64,000 nucleotides of DNA. Source: G963668435 sp963668435. GTDB taxonomy: Bacteria; Latescibacterota; Latescibacteria; Latescibacterales; Latescibacteraceae. Location: assembly GCA_963668435.2 (NCBI GenBank), contig CAXXSC010000001.1, positions 496,001 through 560,000 on the forward strand. The letters run 5' to 3'. The notes beneath the pieces were generated by a model. That model made no database searches. It saw only the letters and a program-made list of their open reading frames with translations, and was not told the origin of the DNA. Shown here one piece after another: positions 49,326 through 59,239 of this stretch. Made by a program: the position numbers and the translations under genes. Numbering within the stretch: the stretch's first letter is position 1; every line of letters begins with the position of its first letter.

Positions 49326-52300
49326 ATGAAAAAACGTTCGCTATTCTCGATTCTCTTCGCTCTTACCTTACTCCTGACCGTTTTCTCATCTTCAGCCTTC
49401 TCGCAAGTTGCCAATACCAAGGAAGCCCGCGACTATAAATATGCCGCCGGACTTTATTCCGAGGGTATGTATGAGATGGCGATCAGGGAACTGCAGGGAT
49501 TTCTCGACAAGTATCCCGAGTCGGACTATCGTGTCAACGCCAGGCTTCTCATTGCCGGTTCGCATTTCTACCGGAAAGAGTATGCCGAGGCGCTCAAGAT
49601 CACGACACAGATCAGGCGTGAATTCCCCTCTGCCCCCATCATGGACAAGGTGCTGTTCATGGAGGGGCGTGCCCAGTTCAAGCTGAAAAAGCACAAAGAG
49701 GCCATCACAACCCTTGAAAAGCTCACCGGCGACTATCCAGAGAGTGTCCATGCGGCAGAGGCCATGTACAATATCGGCGATGCCTATTATAATCTCGGTA
49801 ACAATAAAAATGCCGCCGCGACCTATGAGGACCTCGCCAAAAAATATCCCAAGAGCGAGGTTGCGGACTGGGCATGGTACAGCCTTGGTGTGACCTGCCA
49901 GAATATCGGTGATTTCAAGAAAGCTGTCGAGGCGTTCGGCAATGTATTCAAGCTCTATCCGGACAGCCAGCTCAAGAACATCTGCCGTTTCAAGATGGGT
50001 GAGTCGTATTTCCGCCTGGGTGACTACGAGAACGCTGTCACCATGATGAACGATGTCATCAGTGTGGTCAAGGACCGCCAGATGGTTGTCCGCGGTTATT
50101 ACCTCCTTGGCGAGGCGAATTTCCAGCTCGAGAATTATGCCATCGCCCGTAAGAATTACCAGATTGTTTACGAACAGTTCCCCTCCGAATCGATCGCACC
50201 CGATGCGATGGAGGCAGTGGGCTGGACATTTTACCGCGAGGAGCGCTACGGCAAGGCCGCGGAGCTTTTCGAGCAGGTGATAAAGAAATATCCCAATGCA
50301 GAGAACCTCGATTCCTCGTATTTCCGGCTGGCGCTGACAAAGAAACTTGCCGGTGACATGGCAGGCGCTTCCGCCACACACGGTGAGCTGGTCAAGCGTT
50401 ACCCGAAGAGCGAGTTCGCCGACAACTCCCTGTATGAAAAAGGCATGATCGCGTATGATGCCGGCAAATTCAGTGAGGCGGCAGTCAGTTTCCAGAAACT
50501 GATCAGCGATTATCCCAAGAGTGAGAACAAGCCGGATGCGCTCACCATGTACGGCCAGTGTGTGCTCGAGAACAACGATTACGAGGCGGCGCTGATCGCG
50601 TTCACCGAGGTGACCGATTCCTTCAAGAAAGCACGTTCATATCCCACGGCGCTTTTCCAGCGCGCCTACAGCGAGTTCAAGCTCGAGCGCTATGAGGCGG
50701 CGGTGAAGACCAGCCAGCAGTTTGTGAAAGCGTTTCCTGAGCACGATCTTGCACCGGACGGCATCATGATCCTTGCCGAGGCGCTGTTCCGTCTCGACCG
50801 TTTCGAGGAATCGAAACAGGCATATGCGGGCATACTCAACGATCATCCGACCTATACGCAGGCGGCGCAGGTACTTTACGGTTTCGGCTGGTCCGCGTTC
50901 AAGCTTTTCCAGTATGACAGCAGTATCGATATTTTCACACGCCTGATCGAGCGTTATCCCGACTCCGAGCTTGCTTCCGACGCCGCTTACAGGATCGGTG
51001 ACTGTTATTTTGCCACGGGACGTTTCTCGCAGGCTGTTGCCGCGTACCAAAGCATGCTCTCAAAGTACCCCAACGCCGATTTCGCGCCGCGTGCCGCCTA
51101 CCAGGTGGCCCAGTCCTATTTCAGGATGGACGATTACAATCGCGCGGTTGCCGCATATGACAGGGTAATGGCCTATTATCCCCAGTCCGATCTTGCTGAC
51201 GATTCCATGAACATGAAAGGCGCGAGCCTCTTCAAGCTTGAACGCTACCGTGAGGCCATCGAGGTTTTCCAGCGCATCAAGAAACCCTCCGACCTTGCCG
51301 ACGACGCCTTGTTCCAGATCGGCAACTGTTATTACAACATGGGTGATTTCGACCGCGCTAACCAGACCTACCGTCAGGTGATGAATGATTTCCCGGAATC
51401 CGATAAGGTGAGCGACGCTGTGTCCGGTATAATGGATTCCTATCTGTCACGCGGGCAGGTCGATCAGGCTATCGGGCTCGTGGACGAGTATCTCGCGAAA
51501 CAGCCAAAGGGCCAGCTTGCGGATACCATGCTCTCCAAGAAGGGCGACCTTTATTATAACATGCAGCGCTATGACGAGGCGTTTACCGCCTATGGTGAAC
51601 TGCCCGGCAAGTATCCGGACAGCGACCAGGTGCCCTATGCTCTCTACTGGAAAGCGATGGCTGCGAAGGAAAAAGGCGATGCCGCCGCCTCCCGGTCCAC
51701 GTTCGAGGATCTCAAGGAGCGTTTCCCGAAACATGACTATGGCGCTCTGGCCTCCATGAAAATCGGTGATATGGATATTGAAGAAGGCCGTTTTGACAGC
51801 GCTGTCGCCAATTATGATATCGTTATCCGCGAGCGCGGCAAAGACACGCTCGGCATCGAGGCACGCTACAAGAAAGGCCTTGCGCTCAAGGGTGCCGGTG
51901 ATACGGCAGGCGCGGAAAACGCTTTCCGTGATCTGGTAGCCAATTATCCCGTAGACATCATGGCCCACAAAGCCCGCCTTGAGCTTGCCGAGGGTATGCT
52001 CGAAAAAGGTGAGGGTGACGAGGCTGTAAAACTTGCAGAGGCGGTTATCGAGAACCTTCTTGACGAGAACGCGGCGCGCGCACAGCTTATCATCGGCCGC
52101 CGTTATTATAACGATGGCGACTATGACAAGGCTTTCGACGAGCTGATGCGTGTGACCATCCTTTATAAGAACGTGGCGAATTTCGAGGAGTGGTCGGCGC
52201 GAGCGAAACTGCTGATAGCCGATTGCCATTTGAAACGCGGCAAGAAGGGCGATGCCGAGAAGGTATTGAAAGAAGTTATTGAGCTGCATCCCCGTGATGA

Positions 52301-52343
52301 ATTCGGAGTCGAGGCCAAACGCTTGCTCGACAGCATCGAATAG
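49326..52343 (+). CDS. Large periplasmic TPR protein (YbgF/BamD-like repeats)
   Basis: A 1005 aa exported protein with a signal peptide (MKKRSLFSILFALTLLLTVF) and about 25 consecutive tetratricopeptide repeats of the outer-membrane-assembly type, with the recurrent pattern 'A...Y......YP.S..A..A.Y..G..Y...G'. Examples are YAAGLYSEGMYEMAIRELQG, FLDKYPESDYRVNA, AVAAYQSMLSKYPNADFAPR and KKGDAEKVLKEVIELHPRDE. Such arrays scaffold envelope complexes. It starts a plus-strand run that continues with an outer-membrane barrel, ExbB, ExbD and TonB, suggesting a physical partner of that energised system, as CpoB/YbgF is of Tol-Pal. Confidence 0.85.
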   Translation: MKKRSLFSILFALTLLLTVFSSSAFSQVANTKEARDYKYAAGLYSEGMYEMAIRELQGFLDKYPESDYRVNARLLIAGSHFYRKEYAEALKITTQIRREFPSAPIMDKVLFMEGRAQFKLKKHKEAITTLEKLTGDYPESVHAAEAMYNIGDAYYNLGNNKNAAATYEDLAKKYPKSEVADWAWYSLGVTCQNIGDFKKAVEAFGNVFKLYPDSQLKNICRFKMGESYFRLGDYENAVTMMNDVISVVKDRQMVVRGYYLLGEANFQLENYAIARKNYQIVYEQFPSESIAPDAMEAVGWTFYREERYGKAAELFEQVIKKYPNAENLDSSYFRLALTKKLAGDMAGASATHGELVKRYPKSEFADNSLYEKGMIAYDAGKFSEAAVSFQKLISDYPKSENKPDALTMYGQCVLENNDYEAALIAFTEVTDSFKKARSYPTALFQRAYSEFKLERYEAAVKTSQQFVKAFPEHDLAPDGIMILAEALFRLDRFEESKQAYAGILNDHPTYTQAAQVLYGFGWSAFKLFQYDSSIDIFTRLIERYPDSELASDAAYRIGDCYFATGRFSQAVAAYQSMLSKYPNADFAPRAAYQVAQSYFRMDDYNRAVAAYDRVMAYYPQSDLADDSMNMKGASLFKLERYREAIEVFQRIKKPSDLADDALFQIGNCYYNMGDFDRANQTYRQVMNDFPESDKVSDAVSGIMDSYLSRGQVDQAIGLVDEYLAKQPKGQLADTMLSKKGDLYYNMQRYDEAFTAYGELPGKYPDSDQVPYALYWKAMAAKEKGDAAASRSTFEDLKERFPKHDYGALASMKIGDMDIEEGRFDSAVANYDIVIRERGKDTLGIEARYKKGLALKGAGDTAGAENAFRDLVANYPVDIMAHKARLELAEGMLEKGEGDEAVKLAEAVIENLLDENAARAQLIIGRRYYNDGDYDKAFDELMRVTILYKNVANFEEWSARAKLLIADCHLKRGKKGDAEKVLKEVIELHPRDEFGVEAKRLLDSIE

Positions 52344-52358
52344 GACGGGGCTGTGATA

Positions 52359-54008
52359 ATGAGACGCTTAATGAAGATTTCTAAAGATACGTTGCGTTTT
52401 TCCGAGATAACGGCCGGATCGACTGCGGTTTCCCGTCGGCTGATGACGGCGATGTTTGCGGTGTTGATCTGTTTGGCGGGCACGGCGTTTGCCCAGCAGG
52501 AGTCGGAGCTCGAGCTCGAGGAATACCGTATTGTGGGAAAAGACACCCGTTCGTTCGAGATCACGGGCGACAGAAGCTCGACGGTCGATTTTGTTGTCAT
52601 GTCGCTGCCGCTGCCGGAAGAAGAGAGAAGTATCGAGGCCTCGCAGGGACTGATCGCCAACGAGAACCGTATGTGGCGCGACGACAGCCGTGAAATGTAC
52701 ATTGGCGCCTACGGGCAGGCCGATGCTTTCTTTGGCTCCCGGACACCCGAGACTATCTGGGGCAAGGGCAGTTACGATGCCGGTGCCATGGCGGGAACGA
52801 TCGATGTAGACAGCAGGATGTCCAAGGAAAATACGATTACGAACAGGGCGCCGGTCAGGCATGATGTCGAGGCCAACGCCTATTTCGGCAACGGACCGAC
52901 GCACCTCTCCGCCCATGCAGGTTTCGGCTCAGAAGGTGAGGAGGTCGGCGGTGAACGTTTCCGCGGCCGTGACCGCGAGACCGGACGATATTCGGCAGGT
53001 GCGGCCCTGCACCGTCCTGTCGGAACCTGGGATATGACAGCACTTTTGTCTATTGATGGCGCCTCCTACAGTGACGAGGACGTGCCCTATGATGATGACG
53101 AGTTCAACAGCCGCGGTCGCTTGAAAGCACGTGGCGACATGGGCTCGATGACGGTCAATGCCGATGCCGGTTATGAGGCCTACTCGCTGGGTAATTTCGA
53201 CGGTTCCATGTTTTCCGGCGGCGCAGATGCCGTGATGCTGCTTTTCGACAGTATGAGCCTTGGATTTGGCGCAGACCTTTATGTCTCTGCCATGCCCGAC
53301 GAGGATGCCGAAACGAAACTGTATCCCAAGCTGTCGCTCGACTGGGCAATGGGACATTCCACGGCACTGAAAGCCCGTTTCGCTCCCGAGGTGCGCGGCT
53401 ACTCGCACACCGATCTTTATATGATGAACGGTCTGACCGACATGACACCGCTCCTGTTCGAGAGCGTTCCGGTGAAACTGGATGCCGATTTCATCTGGCG
53501 TTTGACCGACAGGCTTTCGGTCGATGCCCTGGCCGGCTACTGCAGTTCAGAGAATACGCCTGTGTTCACGAAAACCGGCAAATTCTTCGCGCTGGTCCCG
53601 AAAGCCGAGGTCGATCTCTCTTCATTCGGATTCGGTCTGGATTATCACCGCTCAGTCTGGAGTCTTGACAGCTCTTTCACGGTGAATGACGCATCTTGGA
53701 ATCTGGCAGGCGAGGTTCCTTACGTTCCTGCTTACGATGCTGTCGTATCGGCTCGATGGTTCGGTTTCGGGAAATGGGTCGTGAAAGGTAAAATGACATT
53801 CAGGGGTGAGCATTACACGACATTTGGCACCAACGACAAGGAAGACGCGTTCATGATGCTCGACTGCGGTGTCGAGCGCGAGATTAAGCAGAAAGTCACA
53901 CTCTATTGCGATTTCCGCAACCTGACAGATGCGGACGGCGCATGGTGGACCGACGATTACCAGGTTCCCGGCATCGGATTCTACGCAGGGCTCCGGGCCG
54001 GATACTGA
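52359..54008 (+). CDS. Outer-membrane beta-barrel protein of the TonB cluster
   Basis: About 549 aa. A long N-terminus with signal-like hydrophobic segment (LMTAMFAVLICLAGTAFAQ) precedes a short acidic stretch (ELELEEYRIVGKDTRSFEI), which could act like a TonB-box/plug remnant. The remainder is beta-barrel-like: repeated alternating strands (EANAYFGNGPTHLSAHAGFG, LSLDWAMGHSTALKARFAPE, WVVKGKMTFRGEHYTTFG) and a final YAGLRAGY. It resembles the barrel of TonB-dependent receptors but no complete plug domain is recognised. Start uncertain between ATG 52359 and ATG 52371. It lies 15 bases after the TPR gene and 84 before exbB. Confidence 0.65.
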   Translation: MRRLMKISKDTLRFSEITAGSTAVSRRLMTAMFAVLICLAGTAFAQQESELELEEYRIVGKDTRSFEITGDRSSTVDFVVMSLPLPEEERSIEASQGLIANENRMWRDDSREMYIGAYGQADAFFGSRTPETIWGKGSYDAGAMAGTIDVDSRMSKENTITNRAPVRHDVEANAYFGNGPTHLSAHAGFGSEGEEVGGERFRGRDRETGRYSAGAALHRPVGTWDMTALLSIDGASYSDEDVPYDDDEFNSRGRLKARGDMGSMTVNADAGYEAYSLGNFDGSMFSGGADAVMLLFDSMSLGFGADLYVSAMPDEDAETKLYPKLSLDWAMGHSTALKARFAPEVRGYSHTDLYMMNGLTDMTPLLFESVPVKLDADFIWRLTDRLSVDALAGYCSSENTPVFTKTGKFFALVPKAEVDLSSFGFGLDYHRSVWSLDSSFTVNDASWNLAGEVPYVPAYDAVVSARWFGFGKWVVKGKMTFRGEHYTTFGTNDKEDAFMMLDCGVEREIKQKVTLYCDFRNLTDADGAWWTDDYQVPGIGFYAGLRAGY

Positions 54009-54091
54009 TGAAATGATACTGTGCGGTTTTGGCTGTCTGCCGCACTGATACGAAAACTGATACTCTACATACCGATTCCCGGAGGAATTCT

Positions 54092-54970
54092 ATGGAAAGC
54101 CTGACCCTGCTCGATATTGTCAAGAGCGGCGGAATTCTCATCGTGCCGATTTTTATCTGCTCGATCATCGTTGTCGCAGTTGCGGTCGAGCGCTATCTCA
54201 CCTACCGCCGGCTGACCATCAATGTGCCGCAGCTCATGATGAAGCTCAGGCACCCGCTTTCGACTGGCGATATTACCTCTGCCATCAACGAGTGCAGCAT
54301 GGTGAAAGGTCCTGTGACCGCCGTTGTCCGTGCCGGTCTTGAAAAAGTTAAATACGGCCGCGAGCACATGAAAGAGGCGATGGAGGCCGCCGGTAATATC
54401 GAGACCTATCATCTTGAGAAAAACCTCAGCGTTCTCGCCACACTCGCCGGTGTTACGCCGCTTATCGGTTTTCTCGGTACGGTTACCGGTATGATCAAGG
54501 CGTTCATGAAGATCCAGCAGCTTGCCGGTAATGTCAACGCCGATGTCCTCGCAGGTGGTATCTGGGAGGCGATGGTTACGACTGCGGCAGGTCTTTCGGT
54601 GGGTATCCCCGCCATGATCGCCTATAACTACTATATTAATCGTGTCCGCGGATTCATCTACCAGATGGAAACGGTTGGCGATGAAGTTGTCGATATCGTG
54701 ACCCGCGATGCAGATGCCGCCGCTCATACGCAGCCGAAACAGGCTCCCGCGGCCGCACCGGCACAGCAGGCGCCAACACAGCAGGCACCTGCTCCTGCTC
54801 CGAAACCTGCGCCAGCACCGGCACCCGAGCCAGCACCCGAATACACGCCGGAACCGGCAAGCACCGAGCCTGTCACGCCCGAGCCGGGGCTTGACAGCGG
54901 CCCTCAATATTTCGCGGGGCATTCATTTGACCCTGACAATATCGATGCCGAAGGAGGCGCCAAGTCGTGA
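54092..54970 (+). CDS. exbB: ExbB/TolQ-family proton-channel protein with Pro/Ala-rich tail
   Basis: A 292 aa inner-membrane protein of the MotA/TolQ/ExbB family. TM1 is 'GGILIVPIFICSIIVVAVAV'; the conserved double-helix part is 'LSVLATLAGVTPLIGFLGTV' with TGMIKAF and 'AMVTTAAGLSVGIPAMIAYN'. GGAGGAATTCT precedes the ATG. The last approximately 75 residues are unusual: an Ala/Pro/Gln tail (PAAAPAQQAPTQQAPAPAPK...) ending in FAGHSFDPDNIDAEGGAKS. Such a linker is typical of TonB, not ExbB. It overlaps exbD by four bases (GTGA). Confidence 0.9.
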   Translation: MESLTLLDIVKSGGILIVPIFICSIIVVAVAVERYLTYRRLTINVPQLMMKLRHPLSTGDITSAINECSMVKGPVTAVVRAGLEKVKYGREHMKEAMEAAGNIETYHLEKNLSVLATLAGVTPLIGFLGTVTGMIKAFMKIQQLAGNVNADVLAGGIWEAMVTTAAGLSVGIPAMIAYNYYINRVRGFIYQMETVGDEVVDIVTRDADAAAHTQPKQAPAAAPAQQAPTQQAPAPAPKPAPAPAPEPAPEYTPEPASTEPVTPEPGLDSGPQYFAGHSFDPDNIDAEGGAKS

Positions 54971-55371
54971 AAATCAAGGCTAACAAAGAGCCGTTGACCG
55001 CATTCACGTCGATATCGCTGACTGATATCATCTTTCTTCTGCTCGTGTTCTTTCTCTTGAGCTCGACCTTTGTGCTTCAGCCGGGTATCAAGGTGCAGCT
55101 GCCTGCCACGACGAATAATCCCGATGTTTCGAGCGAGAAAAGTGTTGTTGTGACCCTTTCGAAAGAAGGCGCGGTTTATCTCAACGACGATCTTGTGAAC
55201 CGCGTGGAACTCGGCGCCAGGCTGAGGCAGAAAGTTCTCGATGTCGGCAATCCGATCGTTGTCCTTCGCGCCGACAAGAATATCCAGATCGCTGGACTGG
55301 TTGACATCATGGACATCGCGAAAAGCGCCGGTGCCGACCGTTTTGTTATTGCCACGGCTCAGAAAGAATAG
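54967..55371 (+). CDS. exbD: ExbD/TolR-family protein
   Basis: A 134 aa protein with one N-terminal membrane helix (ISLTDIIFLLLVFFLLSSTF) whose Asp in LTDI is the conserved proton-translocating residue, followed by a periplasmic domain ('QPGIKVQLPATTNNPDVSSE', 'ADKNIQIAGLVDIMDIAKSA'). The GTG start with AAGGAGG upstream overlaps the exbB stop. Works with ExbB to energise TonB. Confidence 0.9.
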   Translation: MKIKANKEPLTAFTSISLTDIIFLLLVFFLLSSTFVLQPGIKVQLPATTNNPDVSSEKSVVVTLSKEGAVYLNDDLVNRVELGARLRQKVLDVGNPIVVLRADKNIQIAGLVDIMDIAKSAGADRFVIATAQKE

Positions 55372-55480
55372 TGAAAGCCGGATGTGACGGCAGAATGAAT
55401 GCTGTCGGAAGATGCCTGCCGGAGGATCATGCCGGTGGGTTGTACTGTGATCGAATTCGTTTCATGTTACGGTAAAACAA

Positions 55481-56260
55481 ATGGAACAGGCACGGCCGGA
55501 ATACAATAAGCGTTCCTACATATACTCGGTGCTCCTGCATGTGGCGCTCGTGATGTTTCTTCTGAGCGTACAGGTGATGGTCGAGGTCGAACCGCCGAAA
55601 TTCTACGAAATGGCGCTGGGCTCGCTCTCGAGAGAGCGTGTCGAGCAGATCATGACCGAATCACGCAGGGCAGAGGCCTCGCAGCGTCTCCGTGAGCAGG
55701 GCATGACTCCCGGTGAGCGTGTCGATGTCCCGGAACGCCGTATGATCGAGATCGAGGAACCGACAATCTCGGTCTCGAACGAAGAGCGTATCACTCCCAG
55801 TGATATGGTCAGGAATGCCGAACGTCAGTCATTCGAAATAGCCACACCAGATTTCGACGCGCCGACTGTTGACCAGTCTATTTTTTCCATGGACAGGAAA
55901 GAGAGTTTCGAAGGCACCCACATGACTGTCGGCGAGGAACCGGGCACCGGCATAGAAACCGGCATGATCGGCGACGAACCATTCATCATCGAGGGTGAGA
56001 TCAAGGGGCGCGATATCTTGGCGAATCCCCTTCCTCAGTATCCTGCCGGGCTCAATAAAAGCGCACAGATCAAGATTCGTTTCAACGTGCTTGCCGACGG
56101 CACAGTTTCTTCCTCCGGCATGGTCCCGGTCAGAAAAGAGAATGCCACGCTCGAAGAGCTTACCATGAAAACTCTCCGGCTCTGGCGTTTTTCACCGCTG
56201 CCCGATGGCGACACACGTCTGCAGACCGGTGTCATCACATTTGTCTATACTGTCGAATAA
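55481..56260 (+). CDS. tonB: TonB-family energy transducer without the usual proline-rich linker
   Basis: A 259 aa protein. One N-terminal membrane anchor (YIYSVLLHVALVMFLLSVQV, with the His of the TonB anchor in LLHVAL) is followed by a charged, low-proline periplasmic stretch (about 35-175) and a C-terminal TonB domain: NPLPQYPAGLNKSAQIKIRF, VLADGTVSSSGMVPVRKENA, TMKTLRLWRFSPLPDGDTRL. Normally a Pro-Glu/Pro-Lys linker spans the periplasm; here that kind of sequence sits at the end of ExbB instead. It follows exbD by 109 bases and is followed by a terminator. Confidence 0.85.
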   Translation: MEQARPEYNKRSYIYSVLLHVALVMFLLSVQVMVEVEPPKFYEMALGSLSRERVEQIMTESRRAEASQRLREQGMTPGERVDVPERRMIEIEEPTISVSNEERITPSDMVRNAERQSFEIATPDFDAPTVDQSIFSMDRKESFEGTHMTVGEEPGTGIETGMIGDEPFIIEGEIKGRDILANPLPQYPAGLNKSAQIKIRFNVLADGTVSSSGMVPVRKENATLEELTMKTLRLWRFSPLPDGDTRLQTGVITFVYTVE

Positions 56261-56269
56261 ACCGCTTCC

Positions 56270-56290
56270 GGCAACATACAGTTGCCTTTT
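56270..56290 (+). terminator. Terminator-like hairpin after tonB
   Basis: GGCAAC-ATACA-GTTGCC followed by TTTTCTTCTTTTT. The six-base stem is short but the T-rich tail is good. Confidence 0.6.
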
Positions 56291-56421
56291 CTTCTTTTTC
56301 CTCGTATCTTTAACTTTCACTATCAGTACCCAGCCAGATCCAGAGATACTGACGATATATTGCTAACCGGCTGTTTTTTCATGGCCGGGATTTTCGACGG
56401 ACTATAATAAAGGATTTATTC

Positions 56422-57141
56422 ATGCGGAGATTCAATATCACGACGGCGATGAAAATATTTTTGCTGATGCTCGTTGCGCTCACACTTCTGTTTTCATGCT
56501 CCGATGATAAAGACAAACGCAAAGTTGTCAAGGAAGAGTACGGCGAGCCGGATTATACCCAGTCATACACTTATGCCGGTATGAAATCCGAAATTTACAT
56601 CTTTGCCAGGAAAGACATCAACCGTACTTACGAGTTCCGGAAAACCGTATCCGGCTGCGGAGGCAGCGGAAAATGGTATATTTACCGCTGGTATTATACG
56701 ACCTATTATGATTCAACCATTGAACTCTATCTTCCGCCCGAAATCACGCACGAAAAGGTCGTGACTGCTCCCGAGGGTCAGCGATTGGCCATTTCCGCCC
56801 AGGTGCTCGATGATGAAGAGGTGGTTAGTGTCACACTCTGGTACCGCCAAGCAGGTCAGGAAGAATTTTTCTCCGTTCGCATGACAAGCAGCGAGAATAA
56901 TGTTTATACCGCGAGTATTCCCGAAGATTTCATGACGGGTGACGGTGTTGATTATCTGATCGAGGCCTGGGACGAAGGGCATGCCACCTATATGCCGGAG
57001 ACGGGGAGCTATTCAGTCTCTGTCACTGAAGCCGCCAAGGCAGTCAGCTACGGCGATGTCGAATCAAGCGCTTTCAGTGGAGAACGGCGCGAATTTGAAG
57101 TCGGTCTTCCTGCGGGTGAATATTCCCCTCTGAGCCAATGA
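56422..57141 (+). CDS. Lipoprotein of unknown function with C-terminal Ig-like segment
   Basis: A 239 aa lipoprotein: hydrophobic leader IFLLMLVALTLLFSC with lipobox cysteine at residue 26, then the polar SDDKDKRKVVKEEYGE. The middle has 'KTVSGCGGSGKWYIYRWYYT', with a Cys-Gly-Gly turn and many tyrosines. The second half looks like a beta-sandwich (APEGQRLAISAQVLDDEEVV, SVTLWYRQAGQEEF, TGDGVDYLIEAWDEGH), similar to Ig-like/Y_Y_Y-type domains. Not assigned to a family. It overlaps the uvrB start by four bases, which ties it to uvrB translation. Confidence 0.65.
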   Translation: MRRFNITTAMKIFLLMLVALTLLFSCSDDKDKRKVVKEEYGEPDYTQSYTYAGMKSEIYIFARKDINRTYEFRKTVSGCGGSGKWYIYRWYYTTYYDSTIELYLPPEITHEKVVTAPEGQRLAISAQVLDDEEVVSVTLWYRQAGQEEFFSVRMTSSENNVYTASIPEDFMTGDGVDYLIEAWDEGHATYMPETGSYSVSVTEAAKAVSYGDVESSAFSGERREFEVGLPAGEYSPLSQ

Positions 57142-59159
57142 GCGGGTTCAGGCTGAAAAGCGACTTTGCCCCGCGTGGAGATCAGGGCAAAGCGATAGAG
57201 GCGCTTGTCGGTGGTGTCAATACCGGCGAAAAGCATCAGACGCTTCTCGGTGTAACAGGTTCGGGCAAGACATTTACGGTAGCCAATACTATTGCACAGG
57301 TCAACAAGCCGACCATTGTTCTTTCCCACAACAAGACACTGGTGGCGCAGCTTTACGGTGAGTTCCGGGCCCTGTTTCCTGATAACGCGGTAGAATTCTT
57401 CATCTCATACTACGATTATTACCAGCCGGAAGCCTATGTCCCCTCCACTGACACCTATATCGAAAAAGATGCCGATGTCAACGAGGAAATAGACCGACTT
57501 CGCCTTCGCGCGACCAGTTCCCTGCTTGAACGGCGCGATGTCATCATCGTTGCCAGTGTATCCTGTATTTACGGCCTCGGTTCTCCCGAGGATTATCAGA
57601 ACCTCCATCTCATGCTCGAGATCGGCCAGGAAATCGACCGCGACGAGGTCATCCGCCGTCTGGTGGACATCCATTATATTAGAAGTGATTTCGGCCTTGA
57701 CCGCGGTAGTTTCCGTGTCCGCGGTGATGTGCTCGAGATCATGCCCGCCTATGACGACCGTGTGCTCCGGGTCGAGTTCTTCGGCGATTTTATCGAGGGC
57801 ATTTCGGAGATACACAAGGTTTCCGGACAGCTGATCGACAACCGTAACCGCCTCGCTGTCTATCCTGCAAAGCATTTTGTCACCACCCGACCGCGTATCG
57901 ACGAGGCGATCAATGCAATCATGATCGACCTTGAAAACCGGGTGCATGAGCTCGAACGCCAGAACAAGCTTGTCGAGGCGCAGCGTCTCGATCAGCGCAC
58001 CCGCTACGATATCGAGATGCTCAAGGAAATCGGCTACTGCTCCGGTATCGAAAACTATTCCCGCTATCTGACCGGCAGGAAAGCCGGTGAGCGCCCCTGG
58101 GTGCTTCTCGACTATATGCCCGACGACTATCTCATGATCGTAGACGAGTCCCATGTGACCCTGCCGCAGGTTCGCGGTATGTACAAGGGTGACCGATCGC
58201 GGAAAGAGACACTTGTCGATTTCGGATTCCGCCTGCCATCAGCACTTGATAACCGCCCCCTGAATTTCGAGGAATTCGAGTCCATGGTCAATCAGGCGAT
58301 CTATGTGTCCGCGACACCTGCTGACTATGAGATGGAACAGTCGCAGGGCGTTATCGTCGAACAGATCATTCGCCCCACCGGCCTTCTAGATCCAAGAATA
58401 GTCGTGAAACCGGCGGAGAACCAGGTTGATGACCTGCTGGAGGAAGTCAGGGAACGGGTGGCGAAAGACGAGCGTGTGCTGGTGACCACGCTGACAAAAA
58501 AAATGAGCGAGGATCTTACCGACTATTTTCATCAAACCGGCATCCGTGTCCGTTACCTTCACTCTGATATCCAGTCGTTGGAGCGTATGGAAATACTCAG
58601 AGGGCTCAGACTTCAGGAGTTCGATGTGCTGGTTGGGGTCAACCTTCTACGCGAGGGGCTTGATCTTCCCGAGGTTTCGCTGGTGGCGGTGCTCGATGCT
58701 GACAAGGAGGGTTTCCTGAGAAACGAGCGCTCGCTCGTGCAGATCGCAGGCCGCGCGGCACGCAATGTCAACGGCATGGTCATCCTTTATGCCGACACCA
58801 TGACCGATTCAATGCACCGTATGATCAGCGAGACAAACCGCCGACGCAAAATACAGCAGGATTATAACGAAAAGCACGGCATCACGCCTGAGACGATCAA
58901 GAAGAGCATTGACAACATCCTGCAGTCGACAATTATCGCGGACGGCACCGGAAAAGAGAAGACGGTCGAGCCTGAAACGGTTGATATCCTCGAACTTATG
59001 GATTCGCAGGAAGCGCTCGATAATCTCAAAAAGCAGATGAAATCCGCGGCCGACAAGCTGGAATTCGAAGAGGCAGCCCGTCTCAGAGATGAAATTCTCA
59101 GGATCGAGGAGACTGTCGGCGGGGGATTTTCCGTCATGAAACGCCGCAAGGGGAAATGA
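57138..59159 (+). CDS. uvrB: Excinuclease ABC subunit B
   Basis: DNA damage-verification helicase of nucleotide excision repair, 673 aa. Walker A is LLGVTGSGKTFTVA near residue 35; the damage-probing beta-hairpin follows in ISYYDYYQPEAYVPSTDTYI; the helicase motifs include MIVDESHVTLPQ, YVSATPADYEME, VLVTTLTKKMSEDL and 'DVLVGVNLLREGLDLPEVSL' with 'QIAGRAARNVNGMVILYAD'. The C-terminal UVR motif (LDNLKKQMKSAADKLEFEEA) contacts UvrC/UvrA. The start ATGA overlaps the lipoprotein gene. A hairpin follows the stop. Confidence 0.97.
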   Translation: MSGFRLKSDFAPRGDQGKAIEALVGGVNTGEKHQTLLGVTGSGKTFTVANTIAQVNKPTIVLSHNKTLVAQLYGEFRALFPDNAVEFFISYYDYYQPEAYVPSTDTYIEKDADVNEEIDRLRLRATSSLLERRDVIIVASVSCIYGLGSPEDYQNLHLMLEIGQEIDRDEVIRRLVDIHYIRSDFGLDRGSFRVRGDVLEIMPAYDDRVLRVEFFGDFIEGISEIHKVSGQLIDNRNRLAVYPAKHFVTTRPRIDEAINAIMIDLENRVHELERQNKLVEAQRLDQRTRYDIEMLKEIGYCSGIENYSRYLTGRKAGERPWVLLDYMPDDYLMIVDESHVTLPQVRGMYKGDRSRKETLVDFGFRLPSALDNRPLNFEEFESMVNQAIYVSATPADYEMEQSQGVIVEQIIRPTGLLDPRIVVKPAENQVDDLLEEVRERVAKDERVLVTTLTKKMSEDLTDYFHQTGIRVRYLHSDIQSLERMEILRGLRLQEFDVLVGVNLLREGLDLPEVSLVAVLDADKEGFLRNERSLVQIAGRAARNVNGMVILYADTMTDSMHRMISETNRRRKIQQDYNEKHGITPETIKKSIDNILQSTIIADGTGKEKTVEPETVDILELMDSQEALDNLKKQMKSAADKLEFEEAARLRDEILRIEETVGGGFSVMKRRKGK

Positions 59160-59217
59160 TCCTGCCTCAAAATGCTGCTGGAATTATTTGAGCGATATCC
59201 GTTTGAGAAATACGAGA

Positions 59218-59238
59218 GGCCGGTTTTTACCGGTCTTT
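59218..59238 (+). terminator. Hairpin between convergent uvrB and beta-propeller genes
   Basis: GGCCGGT-TTTT-ACCGGTC then TTT. A 7-bp stem (one G-T pair) located in the 80-base gap between convergent stops; could work in both directions. Confidence 0.55.
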
Positions 59239-59239
59239 A

